Below are positions 1 to 7,053 of a stretch of DNA of 15,409 nt, piece after piece. Position numbers and translations under genes: made by a program. Below the pieces are notes generated by a model that was not told the DNA's origin, ran no database searches, and saw nothing but the letters and a program-made list of their open reading frames with translations. Origin of the DNA: Dehalococcoidia bacterium (GTDB taxonomy: Bacteria; Chloroflexota; Dehalococcoidia; GIF9; AB-539-J10); contig JAUVYD010000010.1 of assembly GCA_030603265.1 (NCBI GenBank), forward strand, positions 1-15,409, in the 5' to 3' direction. How positions within the stretch are numbered: position 1 is the first letter of the stretch; each line of letters opens with the position of its first letter.

Positions 1-252
1 GTAACACCGACGACCTTGCGTGGCGAACCACAGGACGTCCTTCACCCATCTGAGCCATCATGGACGGCACGTAGCCGCCAGGCATGGTTAACCGCACACA
101 CGGCGTCAGGCGCCTCGGTTGTTTCTTCCTTGCGTGTCCCCTGCGCGAGGACTACAATAGCCGACAGTCATGGAAGCAAGCCCCGCTGCCTTTCTGTCCG
201 CTTCGCACCCCAGATACAGATACCGTCGCGGCCATCTTCCGGGAGGAGCGCC
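1..252. other. Leader region, no confident gene
   Basis: No gene can be assigned here with confidence. The frame of the downstream HPP gene is open through the whole stretch, but its translation is low-complexity, rich in Ser/Arg/Pro, and unlike a membrane protein, so I treat it as non-coding upstream sequence. A plus-strand frame ends with TGA at 51-53 and could be the last codons of a gene starting before the window. On the minus strand an ATG at 85 opens a frame that leaves the window after 28 codons and has no clear ribosome-binding site. A promoter candidate for the HPP gene lies at 130-158. Confidence 0.4.
130..158 (+). promoter_or_regulatory. Candidate promoter of the HPP-tsaD operon
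   Basis: The -35-like TTGCGT (130-135) and the -10-like TACAAT (153-158) are separated by exactly 17 bases. The -10 matches the sigma-70 consensus at five of six positions, the -35 only at its first three. The predicted start near 165 leaves a leader of about 85 bases before the GTG at 253. Having a promoter inside the upstream open frame supports the shorter start for the HPP gene. Confidence 0.4.
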
Positions 253-741
253 GTGAGCTCCCACAGCGTCGCCTCGGGTCTCGAGAAGTTCCGCTCCGCG
301 TGGAAGCCTTATGTCCTGCAGAGCCTCATAGCGGGACTCACCACCTTCATGATTCTCCTCTTTCTCACTCTCGAGCACGCGGTGGTGATTGCGGCTCTCG
401 GCGCGAGCGCATTCATCGTCTTCGGGCGCCCCTACGACCTGACCGCTCGACCGCAGAATCTCATCGGAGGGCACCTGATCGGCTTCGCTGTCGGCTCGCT
501 GTGCGCCGCTATCCCGCACCTTACGACTGTCAGCACGCTCGCGTGCTACGCTCTATCCGTCGGACTCTCGATATTCATCATGGCGGTTCTTAACATGCAG
601 CATCCCCCGGCAGCCGGGACCGCCCTTGGCATGTCCATCCGTGGCTGCTCCGAGGAAGCCTTCGCCGCCGTGCTCACAATCACCCTTGTGCTTGCGATCG
701 TGCACTTCGTCCTGAAACCACGACTTCGCAACCTGTTCTAG
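253..741 (+). CDS. HPP family integral membrane protein
   Basis: This encodes a small polytopic membrane protein of 162 residues with four to five hydrophobic segments (about 22-40, 43-58, 72-90, 95-114 and 136-154). The family signature His-Pro-Pro is at 117-119 in QHPPAAGTAL, preceded by the typical RPQNLIGGHLIG stretch at 66-77. HPP proteins are inner-membrane proteins; some cyanobacterial and plant members have been linked to nitrite transport, but that cannot be assumed here. I chose the GTG at 253 because GGGAGG stands eight bases before it and the sequence upstream in frame does not resemble the family; an in-frame ATG at 16 would add 79 unlikely residues. The stop at 739-741 is followed immediately by the ATG of tsaD, so the two are probably cotranscribed and translationally coupled. 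Confidence 0.85.
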   Translation: MSSHSVASGLEKFRSAWKPYVLQSLIAGLTTFMILLFLTLEHAVVIAALGASAFIVFGRPYDLTARPQNLIGGHLIGFAVGSLCAAIPHLTTVSTLACYALSVGLSIFIMAVLNMQHPPAAGTALGMSIRGCSEEAFAAVLTITLVLAIVHFVLKPRLRNLF

Positions 742-1743
742 ATGAGAATACTCGCGTTCGAAACCTCCTGTGACGAGACCGCTGCTGCCGTAGTCGAGGA
801 CGGTACGCGCATCCTCTCCAACATCGTCGCGTCACAGATAGACATTCACCGCCGCTATGGAGGAATCGTGCCCGAGGTCGCCTCCCGGCAACACGTCCTC
901 TCCATCGTACCCGTCTACCAGGAGGCCCTCGACAGCTCCGGACTCTCACTGGACGACATCGACAGAGTTGCGGTCACACACGGCCCCGGGCTGGCGGGCT
1001 CTCTCCTGGTGGGGGTGAATTTCGCGAAGGCGCTGGCCGCCAGCCGTGGTCTACCCCTCTTCGGAGTCAATCACATGGAGGCGCACGTCTACGCGAACTG
1101 GCTTGCCTTTCCCACACCCCCTGAGGACGACTCCCGATTCCCGGCCCTCTGCCTCATCGTCTCGGGAGGCCACACCGAGTTGCAGCTTATGAGGGCTCAC
1201 GGCCACTATCAACTGCTTGGTCGGACGCGCGACGACGCTGCCGGTGAGGCCTTCGACAAAGCAGCAAGGCTCCTCACCCTGGGCTATCCCGGCGGTCCTG
1301 TTATTGAGAAGGCGGCGCTCCAGGCCACGGAAAGGCTCCCTCTCCCCCGCGCCTGGCTCCCGGGCTCCTATGACTTCAGCTTCAGCGGAGTTAAGACCGC
1401 GCTCTGGCATCTGGTACACAGGGAGGAGCTGGTCAACCGCCCCAACCTCGCTGCAAATGCAGCAGCCAGCTTTCAGGATGCGGTCGTAGATGTGCTCGTC
1501 GGCAAGACACTCAGAGCGGCGGAGGACTTCGGCGCCACCTGCATACTGCTGAGCGGCGGAGTCGCGGCAAACAGCAGCCTGCGCAACAGGCTGTCACAGG
1601 ACTCGCCGATTGACGTGTTCATCCCACCGAGGTCTTTCTGCACCGACAACGCCGCAATGGTGGCCGCCTGCAGCTACTTCAGCGGTGGCCCCACAAGCCC
1701 CGGCGGACCGAGCCTGGACGTAGAGCCCGGCCTGTCCCTGTAG
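742..1743 (+). CDS. tsaD: tRNA N6-adenosine threonylcarbamoyltransferase TsaD
   Basis: TsaD transfers the threonylcarbamoyl group from threonylcarbamoyl-AMP to A37 of ANN-decoding tRNAs (t6A), working in the cytoplasm with TsaB and TsaE. The 333-residue length is normal for the family. It starts with the ASKHA-fold phosphate loop (FETSCDET, residues 6-13), has the metal-binding HMEAH at 111-115, SGGHTEL in the middle, and CTDNAAM near residue 300, where the Asp completes the iron site. The start codon directly follows the stop of the HPP gene, and no Shine-Dalgarno sequence is visible in the end of that gene, so translation may depend on coupling. No tsaB, tsaE or tsaC lies in the window. The 3' end converges on the aminotransferase gene with a 38-base gap in which I see no clear terminator hairpin. 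Confidence 0.96.
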   Translation: MRILAFETSCDETAAAVVEDGTRILSNIVASQIDIHRRYGGIVPEVASRQHVLSIVPVYQEALDSSGLSLDDIDRVAVTHGPGLAGSLLVGVNFAKALAASRGLPLFGVNHMEAHVYANWLAFPTPPEDDSRFPALCLIVSGGHTELQLMRAHGHYQLLGRTRDDAAGEAFDKAARLLTLGYPGGPVIEKAALQATERLPLPRAWLPGSYDFSFSGVKTALWHLVHREELVNRPNLAANAAASFQDAVVDVLVGKTLRAAEDFGATCILLSGGVAANSSLRNRLSQDSPIDVFIPPRSFCTDNAAMVAACSYFSGGPTSPGGPSLDVEPGLSL

Positions 1744-1781
1744 CGAGACGTCCCGGCACGGAACGGTTCAGGAGATGCGGT

Positions 1782-2945
1782 CTACAGCCCCTTCACGAAG
1801 TTCGAGATTCGGTCGAGCGCCTTCAGGATGTTCTCCCGCGACGTTGTGTAGGCAAGCCGCATGTAGCCCCTGCCCTGTTCGCCGAACACCGACCCCGCGA
1901 GTGTGGCCACTCCTGCTTCTTCGAGGAGCCGATCCGCGAGTTCCGTATCGTCCATTCCCAGGCCGGTAACATTCGGGAAGGCGTAGAACGCTCCATCAGG
2001 CATGTGGCAGGTCAATCCCGGTATGTCGTTCAGTCCGTTGACAAGGATATCGCGGCGCGCTCTGAACTCCTCAACCATCTCCGCGATGCTATCCTGGGGA
2101 CCGCGTAGCGCGTCGACGGCGGCGTACTGGACAAATGTGTTCGAGCACGACACGCTGTTGGCGGTAAGCCTGGTGAACCCATCCACCAGGCTCGGGGGCA
2201 GTATGGCGTAGCCAAGTCGCCACCCGGTCATGCGGTAGGTCTTTGAGAACCCGCTCATGACAATGGAGCGGTCTCGCAGGCGCGGAAACTCGATAATGCT
2301 CCTCGGTTTGGCGCCGTAGTAGATCTCTTCGTATGTCTCATCGGCGAGCACCATGAGGTCATGTTCAACGGCGAGGTCAGCGATGACCTCGAAGTCCGGC
2401 TCGTCCAGCACCGCGCCGGTCGGGTTGTGCGGCCAGTTCAGTGCGATCAGTTTCGTCTGCGGAGTAATGGCGGCCTCGAGCGCCTTAAGGTCGAGCTTGA
2501 AGCCGTTCTCTCCGCGCAGTGGCACCGGTACGGCCCTGGCCCCCGCGAAGGCGATGACTGACGGGAACGCAGCAAATGCCGGGTCGAAGTAGATGCCTTC
2601 ATCACCCCTATTCAGAGCCATGAGCGCACCGTAGAACAGGATGGGTCTGAGTCCCGGGGTGACAACCACGTCGGCGGGGTCGACTGCAACATTCCTCATC
2701 GCCGACACCTTGTCGGCAATTGCCTGACGCAGTTCCAGTACACCCTGGGAGTCGCAGTAGTGTGTCTGGCCGGCATCAAGGGCCTTCTTCGCTGCAACGC
2801 CGATGTGCTCAGGGGTGGCGAAGTCAGGTTCCCCAATCTCGAGATGCACGACTTCTCGCCCGCTGGCTTCGAGTCCACGGGCCCTCAAGAACATGCGGAT
2901 TGCGGGTTCCGACGGCAGCTGCTTCACTCGGGACGTGATGTCCAT
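1782..2945 (-). CDS. Class I/II PLP-dependent aminotransferase
   Basis: This is a fold-type I aminotransferase of the aspartate aminotransferase superfamily, moving an amino group between an amino acid and a 2-oxo acid in the cytoplasm. The product is 387 residues. Visible landmarks are Asn174 in NWPHNPTG, Asp202 and Tyr205 in ADETYEE, the Schiff-base lysine Lys235 in SGFSKTYRMTGWR, and a late MRLAY arginine that normally binds the substrate carboxylate. The substrate cannot be named from sequence. I start it at the ATG at 2945 (AGGGA lies upstream). A longer frame opens at 3047, but its extra 34 residues are basic and Cys/Pro-rich and overlap the antiporter remnant in another frame. The gene is last in the minus-strand series and may have its own promoter. 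Confidence 0.93.
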   Translation of the reverse strand: MDITSRVKQLPSEPAIRMFLRARGLEASGREVVHLEIGEPDFATPEHIGVAAKKALDAGQTHYCDSQGVLELRQAIADKVSAMRNVAVDPADVVVTPGLRPILFYGALMALNRGDEGIYFDPAFAAFPSVIAFAGARAVPVPLRGENGFKLDLKALEAAITPQTKLIALNWPHNPTGAVLDEPDFEVIADLAVEHDLMVLADETYEEIYYGAKPRSIIEFPRLRDRSIVMSGFSKTYRMTGWRLGYAILPPSLVDGFTRLTANSVSCSNTFVQYAAVDALRGPQDSIAEMVEEFRARRDILVNGLNDIPGLTCHMPDGAFYAFPNVTGLGMDDTELADRLLEEAGVATLAGSVFGEQGRGYMRLAYTTSRENILKALDRISNFVKGL

Positions 2946-2991
2946 ACGTGCTTCCCTACCCCTCTTCGGGCATCCCTCGCACGGCGGTCGC

Positions 2992-3126
2992 CTATTTCTC
3001 GACACTACCGCGGGACTCCTCCCCGGAAGGGGCTGACAGTGCTTCACCAGCCTTCACAAGTGCGCTTCGCGCCAGAGGGGGCGTGATGAGTTCGTTTATG
3101 ATAGCAGACGCAGGCGCCGCACTCAC
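2992..3126 (-). pseudogene. Decayed C-terminal fragment of a second CPA2 antiporter
   Basis: The minus-strand frame from a GTG at 3126 to a TAG at 2992-2994 encodes 44 residues whose first half aligns without gaps to the last part of the intact antiporter encoded at 3771-4979. SAIINELITPPLARSALVK and the following AGEA correspond to STIVNELVAPPLTRFAIVK and AGEA, 16 of 23 residues identical by eye. DNA identity across the same stretch is only around 60%, so this is an old paralogue, not a recent copy. Upstream, between 3127 and the end of the CBS gene at 3180, weaker resemblance (LAAAGSL against LLAAVEF) is broken by stops and frame changes. There is no Shine-Dalgarno sequence before the GTG. 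I read it as the tail of a duplicated antiporter gene otherwise lost by deletion; a translated 44-residue peptide is possible but unlikely. Confidence 0.65.
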
Positions 3127-3179
3127 GCGCCGCAGGAACAAACAGTCACCTAGAGGCTCCCTGCAGCAGCCAGGTGCGC

Positions 3180-3647
3180 CTATGAACTGTCGCGCATACT
3201 ACAGCTGGCGATGTAGTACGCCGCGATGATGCCTTTCGGTGAGAGTTCACCCACAATCTCACCCCCCTCGACAACCGCCAACCGTCGGATATCTCTCTCG
3301 CGCAGCAGTTCCAGGGCCTCCTCAACCTTCGTCGCAGGGCCGCAACTGACCACGGGCCTGCTCATGACCTCCTCTGCTGTCCTGAGCTGCCCGAGATAGA
3401 GCGACCTGGGCTTGATTACGCCCGTGGCGTACTCGCCCTCTGGTATGGGACTCAAGAGGTCCATGAACTGGTGCACAGTCACAATCCCAAGCACGACACG
3501 GCTGCCCCGCTCCTCAACAACCCACAGGTGGCTGGCACGCCGCAGCATGCGAGCCACCTGGCACACACCCGCGCCTTTCTCGATAACGGGCAGCTCGGTG
3601 TTCATGACTTCACTGACTGCCACATCTCCGAATCGAAGCTCACTCAT
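3180..3647 (-). CDS. Tandem CBS-domain protein
   Basis: The 155-residue protein consists almost entirely of two CBS motifs, at about 12-66 (SEVMNTELPVI to TVHQFMDLL) and 91-145 (AEEVMSRPVVSC to GIIAAYY). CBS pairs form a Bateman module that binds adenosine nucleotides or similar ligands and regulates a partner protein; no catalytic domain is attached. The gene follows the antiporter on the same strand with a 123-base gap, so the antiporter is the obvious candidate partner, though this is inference. Translation should be strong: GGGAGGTGATC lies seven bases upstream of the ATG. A promoter candidate at 3697-3725 lies in the gap, so the gene may be expressed independently of the antiporter. Confidence 0.9.
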   Translation of the reverse strand: MSELRFGDVAVSEVMNTELPVIEKGAGVCQVARMLRRASHLWVVEERGSRVVLGIVTVHQFMDLLSPIPEGEYATGVIKPRSLYLGQLRTAEEVMSRPVVSCGPATKVEEALELLRERDIRRLAVVEGGEIVGELSPKGIIAAYYIASCSMRDSS

Positions 3648-3696
3648 TTTCAGATCACCTCCCGCAGCTGCGGCAGTACACCGGCCTCAAGTTCCG

Positions 3697-3725
3697 AGTG
3701 TAGCACCGCCGCGGTGCGCTGTCAC
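3697..3725 (-). promoter_or_regulatory. Candidate promoter of the CBS gene with palindromic spacer
   Basis: On the minus strand GTGACA (3725-3720) and TACACT (3702-3697) are separated by 17 bases, matching the sigma-70 consensus at five and four positions. The spacer contains a perfect inverted repeat, GCACCGC-C-GCGGTGC on the plus strand (3703-3717), which could be an operator; alternatively it could be a weak terminator stem for the antiporter. A second palindrome, CCGCAGCTGCGG (3662-3673), would lie in the leader just before the Shine-Dalgarno sequence. Confidence 0.45.
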
Positions 3726-3770
3726 TCCTGTTCGTCGTGGTCCCGGGGAACCCGGAGGCGGAGCTGATAC

Positions 3771-4979
3771 CTACGACTCCCGTGGATGCGCCTCCCCCGC
3801 CTTCACGATGGCAAAGCGTGTCAAAGGAGGGGCAACAAGCTCGTTCACTATGGTCGACGCGAGGACCGCATTGAGCAGCAGCTCACCGAAGCTCGGGAAC
3901 TCCACGGCCGCAAGCAGGGCCAGGCCGACTGTCACGCCCGCCTTAGGAAGAAGCGCGAGTCCAAGGTAGCGCTTGACAGCGGCAGGCGCCGCCGCGATCG
4001 TTGCCCCGAGCGCGGTGCCCCCGTACTTGCCCGTGCACCTGGAGACAACGATGACCAGCGCCAGCAGACCGGCTGTGCTGAGAACAGCCAGATCAAAGTG
4101 CAGTCCCGCCAGAACGAAGAACAGCGTGAACAGTATTGTCTCCATCTCGCCCAGAACGCTGGGCTCGTCCGTGCGCCGAAGCACGTTGACCACAACGAAC
4201 CCGAGCATCATGTTGGCCATGATGAGCGAAAGGCCAAGCTGGATGGCGAGCCCGGAGCACAGCATCACGGTCCCAAACACCAGGGCCAACCGCCCCTCAC
4301 GCGACCTGACAAGCCGGCCCATATACACCGGCCCCGCTGCCATCACCAGGCCCAACCCCACTGACCCGACTATCTCCAGCACGGGAACCGCGACCATGTT
4401 GTAGAACGAGAAGCCGCCATCCATGGCGACCAGAGGAGTGCACACTCCCACCGCGACGGCAAACGCGACAACGGCCACGCCGTCGTCCAGCGCCACAACA
4501 GCCAGCAGGGTCGTCGTCAGCGGCCCCTTGGCGCGCAGTTCTCTGACCACAGCCATCGTCGCAGCCGGTGCAGTAGCGGAAGAGATGGCCCCTACTATCA
4601 GGGCCAGGGGAAACGTGAACTGCCAGAAGGGAGCCTCCGGCCGAATTGCGCCCACGACAAGCACCACAACTGCGGTGACGAGTATCGCGGCCCCGAGACT
4701 CTGCAGGGGAGTAATCCATGCGACGCTCTTGCCCAATCCTCGCAGCGACTCGAGCCTCAGGCTGCCGCCAATGAGGTAGGCAACGACGCCAAGGGTGATG
4801 CTTGTGATTATGTCCAGGTCGGCTATCACCCCTGCCGGAATCACGCCACTGGCGGACGGACCGAGCAGCACTCCCACGATGATGTAGCCGGTGATGCTCG
4901 GGAGTCCCACCTTCCGCGAGGCCAGGCTAGCAACAAACCCGGCGCCAAGTATGATGCCCAGGGCCAGTATCAGATTCAT
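3771..4979 (-). CDS. CPA2-family Na+/H+ antiporter
   Basis: This encodes a monovalent cation:proton antiporter of the CPA2 (Kef/NapA-like) superfamily in the cytoplasmic membrane, 402 residues with about 12-13 hydrophobic segments. The crossing unwound helix of the transport core is represented by SSATAPAAT (133-141), and the ion-binding acidic pair by Asp165-Asp166 in ALDDGVAVVAF. Such a DD pair is typical of electrogenic Na+/H+ exchangers such as NapA and NhaA. Lys318 in GKYGG and LPKAGVTVGLA (344-354) match the later core helices. There is no C-terminal RCK/TrkA-N domain as in KefB/KefC; nucleotide sensing may instead come from the separate CBS protein next door. The ATG overlaps the TGA of a short doubtful frame (4976-5179) in an ATGA arrangement. 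A fragment of a related antiporter lies at 2992-3126. Confidence 0.92.
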   Translation of the reverse strand: MNLILALGIILGAGFVASLASRKVGLPSITGYIIVGVLLGPSASGVIPAGVIADLDIITSITLGVVAYLIGGSLRLESLRGLGKSVAWITPLQSLGAAILVTAVVVLVVGAIRPEAPFWQFTFPLALIVGAISSATAPAATMAVVRELRAKGPLTTTLLAVVALDDGVAVVAFAVAVGVCTPLVAMDGGFSFYNMVAVPVLEIVGSVGLGLVMAAGPVYMGRLVRSREGRLALVFGTVMLCSGLAIQLGLSLIMANMMLGFVVVNVLRRTDEPSVLGEMETILFTLFFVLAGLHFDLAVLSTAGLLALVIVVSRCTGKYGGTALGATIAAAPAAVKRYLGLALLPKAGVTVGLALLAAVEFPSFGELLLNAVLASTIVNELVAPPLTRFAIVKAGEAHPRES

Positions 4980-5343
4980 AAGCAGGTCCGTCGCGTGAAC
5001 TCGCTGCCCTCCCCGGGCAGCACAGTCCCCGGGCTTCCTTCGTTACGAGAGCCACGCCCGCCGACCCAGCGGCCTGCAGCAATCACGCCGCTGAATCCGC
5101 ACTGCGAACCCAACACGAAAGCGTACAGTGAAGTCTCTTCCATGCTCCAGAAGATGGTCTGCAGGCGAAGCACGAGCACAACTCTAATCCTGACACGCCT
5201 GATGGCGCAAGGGGGCTGCGGCCTCCGACTGCAACCTGTCTATCGGGGTCACAAGAGCTGTGTTCAGTCCGACCGACCACTCCACGAATGCCACGTCCAA
5301 ACGCCACTGTGCGGAGGCCTTGCCGGCTGAACCTGCCTGCAAA
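4980..5343. other. Gap of 364 bases, only a doubtful small ORF
   Basis: No gene is recognised between the DUF2851 gene and the antiporter. A minus-strand frame at 4976-5179 (67 codons, GTG start) ends in an ATGA overlap with the antiporter start. It contains a mildly hydrophobic stretch around LYAFVLGSQCGFSGVIAAG followed by a Gly/Arg-rich tail, and resembles no family I know. Another minus-strand frame at 5184-5366 is equally anonymous. A 9-base sequence containing CCCGGG occurs twice, at 5010-5018 and 5026-5034; because each core is self-complementary the two could pair as a hairpin in the antiporter leader. A weak promoter-like pair (TTGCGC, 18 bases, TAGAGT on the minus strand) lies near 5183-5212. 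Confidence 0.35.
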
Positions 5344-6726
5344 TCACCCGGGCGAATGGAACCCATTCAGGTCAGGCGTGGTTCCCGGCACCCCACCCGA
5401 TCCCGCGGACGCTATCGCGCCACCGGCTTGCCGGCCGAACGGACAGGCGAAGCAGAGTCCCTCACGGCAGTACCGCGTGAGCACATGCAGCAAGCCCTGT
5501 TCGACAGCAGCAGAGATGCTCCTCCGACCGAGCCCGAGTTGCCGCCTCATGTGCCTGGTCAGGGCATTTGGATCCGGAGCCGGATACCGGCAGAACAGCT
5601 CGAGGACCGCCCGCTTCAGCGTGGCGTCGGCAAGCACACACGCCCGCGCATACAGACACGTCACCAGCGCATTGACCACAAGCCCTCGCGCCTTCGAAAG
5701 GCCCAGCAGGTCCGAATCCCTGGTCATGAGGCCGAAATCGTAGTGTGTGCGCCAGTAGCAATCGCCCCGCACAACGAGCTGCCGTTCCAGGGCCAGGGGC
5801 GAGGGACCGACGCCGAGGAAGCACCCCCGGGCCACGGCCTCTCCGAACTCGTCAAGAGCCACGAGCCGGGGGAACAGGTCTGCGAATGCCACGACGCGCC
5901 GCACGGGGGAATTGTTCGGGTATACGCCGTGCAATCTCCATGCCAACGGGTCCATTCCGGCCGGTTGCGACGCCAGACCCCGCCACACGTCTTCCCACAC
6001 CGGCACGTCACCCTGCACCGTGAGACCCGCGCGCCTTCGCTGGCTCGGCAGCAGCCCTGCCATGCCCACGATACGGGCTCTGCGCCCCTCGACGCTGTCC
6101 GCCAGCAACGCAGACCGCACCTCACCCACACACACTCGCCGCCCCAGCTCTTCCAGGGCATTTGAGTTCGAGGAATAGCCAAGAGCCCTTGAGATGCGCC
6201 GGCCCAGAACCTGTCCCACATCGTCACCAAGCAGCTCTTCTTCGACAGGCGCGGCTCTCAGCCGCAGCCGCTCGATACCCGCAGCCCTGAGAACCGCGAG
6301 AGCGGCCCCGATGTCTCTATCCGCGACATCAACACAAGGCAGTCCAATTCCGGAGCGAATGTGCCTCGCACGCCCCAGGACCATCACGGGCACGGTCCGG
6401 CCGTCGCTCAGCCGGGTCCGCCTTGCCCCTCTCGCGGACCCGACAACATGCAACACAAGGGCACAATAGGCGGGATCGGTATCGTGGCCGTGCCTGTGCC
6501 AGTCTTCCTCGCGCACATGTATCTCAACATCACCCCTCACCACCTGCGCGTCTCCGAATACAAGAACGGCGCCCTTGAAGTCAGGCCCTCCGCCTCCAGC
6601 GCACAGGCCCGGATGGAGCACTCGAATCCGCTCGCCCTCCTCGCTGGTCATCCTCTCACCGGCGAGCTGGCTCCAGAGCAGTGTCAACTCGCTCTCCGGC
6701 ACCGTTATCCGCTTCCGTGTAGCCAT
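5344..6726 (-). CDS. DUF2851 family protein
   Basis: The product is 460 residues and belongs to DUF2851, an uncharacterised cytoplasmic family. The N-terminal signature is present in order: LHPG (37-40), GGGGPDFKGAVLVFG (44-58), GDVEIHV (65-71), DWHRHGHDTDPAY (75-87) and VLHVV (91-95). The C-terminal end carries the Cys cluster YCREGLCFACPFG near residue 430, as in other members. Biochemical function is unknown; the conserved acidic and His residues would suit a metal-dependent enzyme, but that is speculation. I use the ATG at 6726 because the conserved protein begins there. A GTG at 6768 would extend it into the end of the regulator gene, and an in-frame TTG lies two codons upstream. The GGAAGGAG motif before it is about 20 bases away, with a run of eight T residues between, so the exact start is uncertain. 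Confidence 0.85.
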   Translation of the reverse strand: MATRKRITVPESELTLLWSQLAGERMTSEEGERIRVLHPGLCAGGGGPDFKGAVLVFGDAQVVRGDVEIHVREEDWHRHGHDTDPAYCALVLHVVGSARGARRTRLSDGRTVPVMVLGRARHIRSGIGLPCVDVADRDIGAALAVLRAAGIERLRLRAAPVEEELLGDDVGQVLGRRISRALGYSSNSNALEELGRRVCVGEVRSALLADSVEGRRARIVGMAGLLPSQRRRAGLTVQGDVPVWEDVWRGLASQPAGMDPLAWRLHGVYPNNSPVRRVVAFADLFPRLVALDEFGEAVARGCFLGVGPSPLALERQLVVRGDCYWRTHYDFGLMTRDSDLLGLSKARGLVVNALVTCLYARACVLADATLKRAVLELFCRYPAPDPNALTRHMRRQLGLGRRSISAAVEQGLLHVLTRYCREGLCFACPFGRQAGGAIASAGSGGVPGTTPDLNGFHSPG

Positions 6727-6742
6727 GGTCAAAAAAAAGGGG

Positions 6743-6964
6743 TCAGCTCCTTCCGGGCTTCTCCACACCGTAGTCGAAGCGGCTGCGCTCCGCGACCATC
6801 CCCAATAGCGTGACGGACGTTCCCCGCGGCTCGTACTGGCCGGTCTCCCATTCGCTGACCGTCTGCTGACGGACTCCCAGGTGCTCAGCCATCCCCACCT
6901 GAGTCAGACCCAGATGTTGCCTCAGTGCCCTGATGCGTATGCGATTCCACTGAGCATTCGTCAT
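6743..6964 (-). CDS. Xre-family helix-turn-helix regulator
   Basis: A 73-residue DNA-binding protein consisting of one Cro/C1-type helix-turn-helix. Residues 9-60 hold the fold: IRALRQHLGLTQVGMAEHLG is followed by VRQQTVSEWETGQYEPRG, where QQTVSEWE is the recognition helix and its flank. No ligand or oligomerisation domain is attached. The ATG at 6964 fits the family N-terminus; a GTG at 6988 would add eight residues inside the predicted promoter. The stop lies 16 bases before the DUF2851 start on the same strand, so the two probably form an operon, with the regulator perhaps controlling both. A short inverted repeat in its own promoter (6984-6999) would suit autoregulation. It is divergent from groES, but nothing shows that it regulates the chaperonin genes, which have CIRCE. 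Confidence 0.88.
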   Translation of the reverse strand: MTNAQWNRIRIRALRQHLGLTQVGMAEHLGVRQQTVSEWETGQYEPRGTSVTLLGMVAERSRFDYGVEKPGRS

Positions 6965-6979
6965 CGCGCTTATGCACAG

Positions 6980-7007
6980 TCTATACACGGTGCAGTGTAG
7001 AAATCAA
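6980..7007 (-). promoter_or_regulatory. Candidate promoter and operator of the Xre regulator
   Basis: On the minus strand TTGATT (7007-7002) and TATAGA (6985-6980) are separated by 16 bases and would give a transcript starting roughly 9 bases before the ATG at 6964. Within it TACAC-GGTGCA-GTGTA (plus-strand 6984-6999) is a perfect 5-base inverted repeat with a 6-base centre, overlapping the -10. This size and placement are usual for autorepressing Xre proteins. No Shine-Dalgarno sequence precedes the ATG. Confidence 0.4.
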
Positions 7008-7023
7008 GGGAAACGGCGGCGAC

Positions 7024-7051
7024 TTGCAGCCCCGCACGCTTGTGCTATACT
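7024..7051 (+). promoter_or_regulatory. groESL promoter
   Basis: TTGCAG (7024-7029) and TATACT (7046-7051) are separated by 16 bases, and a TG one base before the -10 (7043-7044) makes it an extended -10. The CIRCE operator begins three bases after the -10, exactly where HrcA binding would block initiation. The start point would fall inside the operator. Confidence 0.6.
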
Positions 7052-7053
7052 TC

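Noticed and set aside
16..252. N-terminal extension of 79 residues on the HPP protein
   Set aside because: The extension is low-complexity and has no membrane or family character, and a promoter-like sequence lies within it. The GTG at 253 has a good ribosome-binding site.
2946..3047. N-terminal extension of 34 residues on the aminotransferase
   Set aside because: The extra residues do not fit the family and overlap the antiporter remnant in a different frame; the ATG at 2945 fits the normal N-terminus.
6743..6964. HTH gene as the regulator of groESL
   Set aside because: groESL has a clear CIRCE site for HrcA. The HTH protein is a minimal Xre type, has its own palindrome, and faces away.
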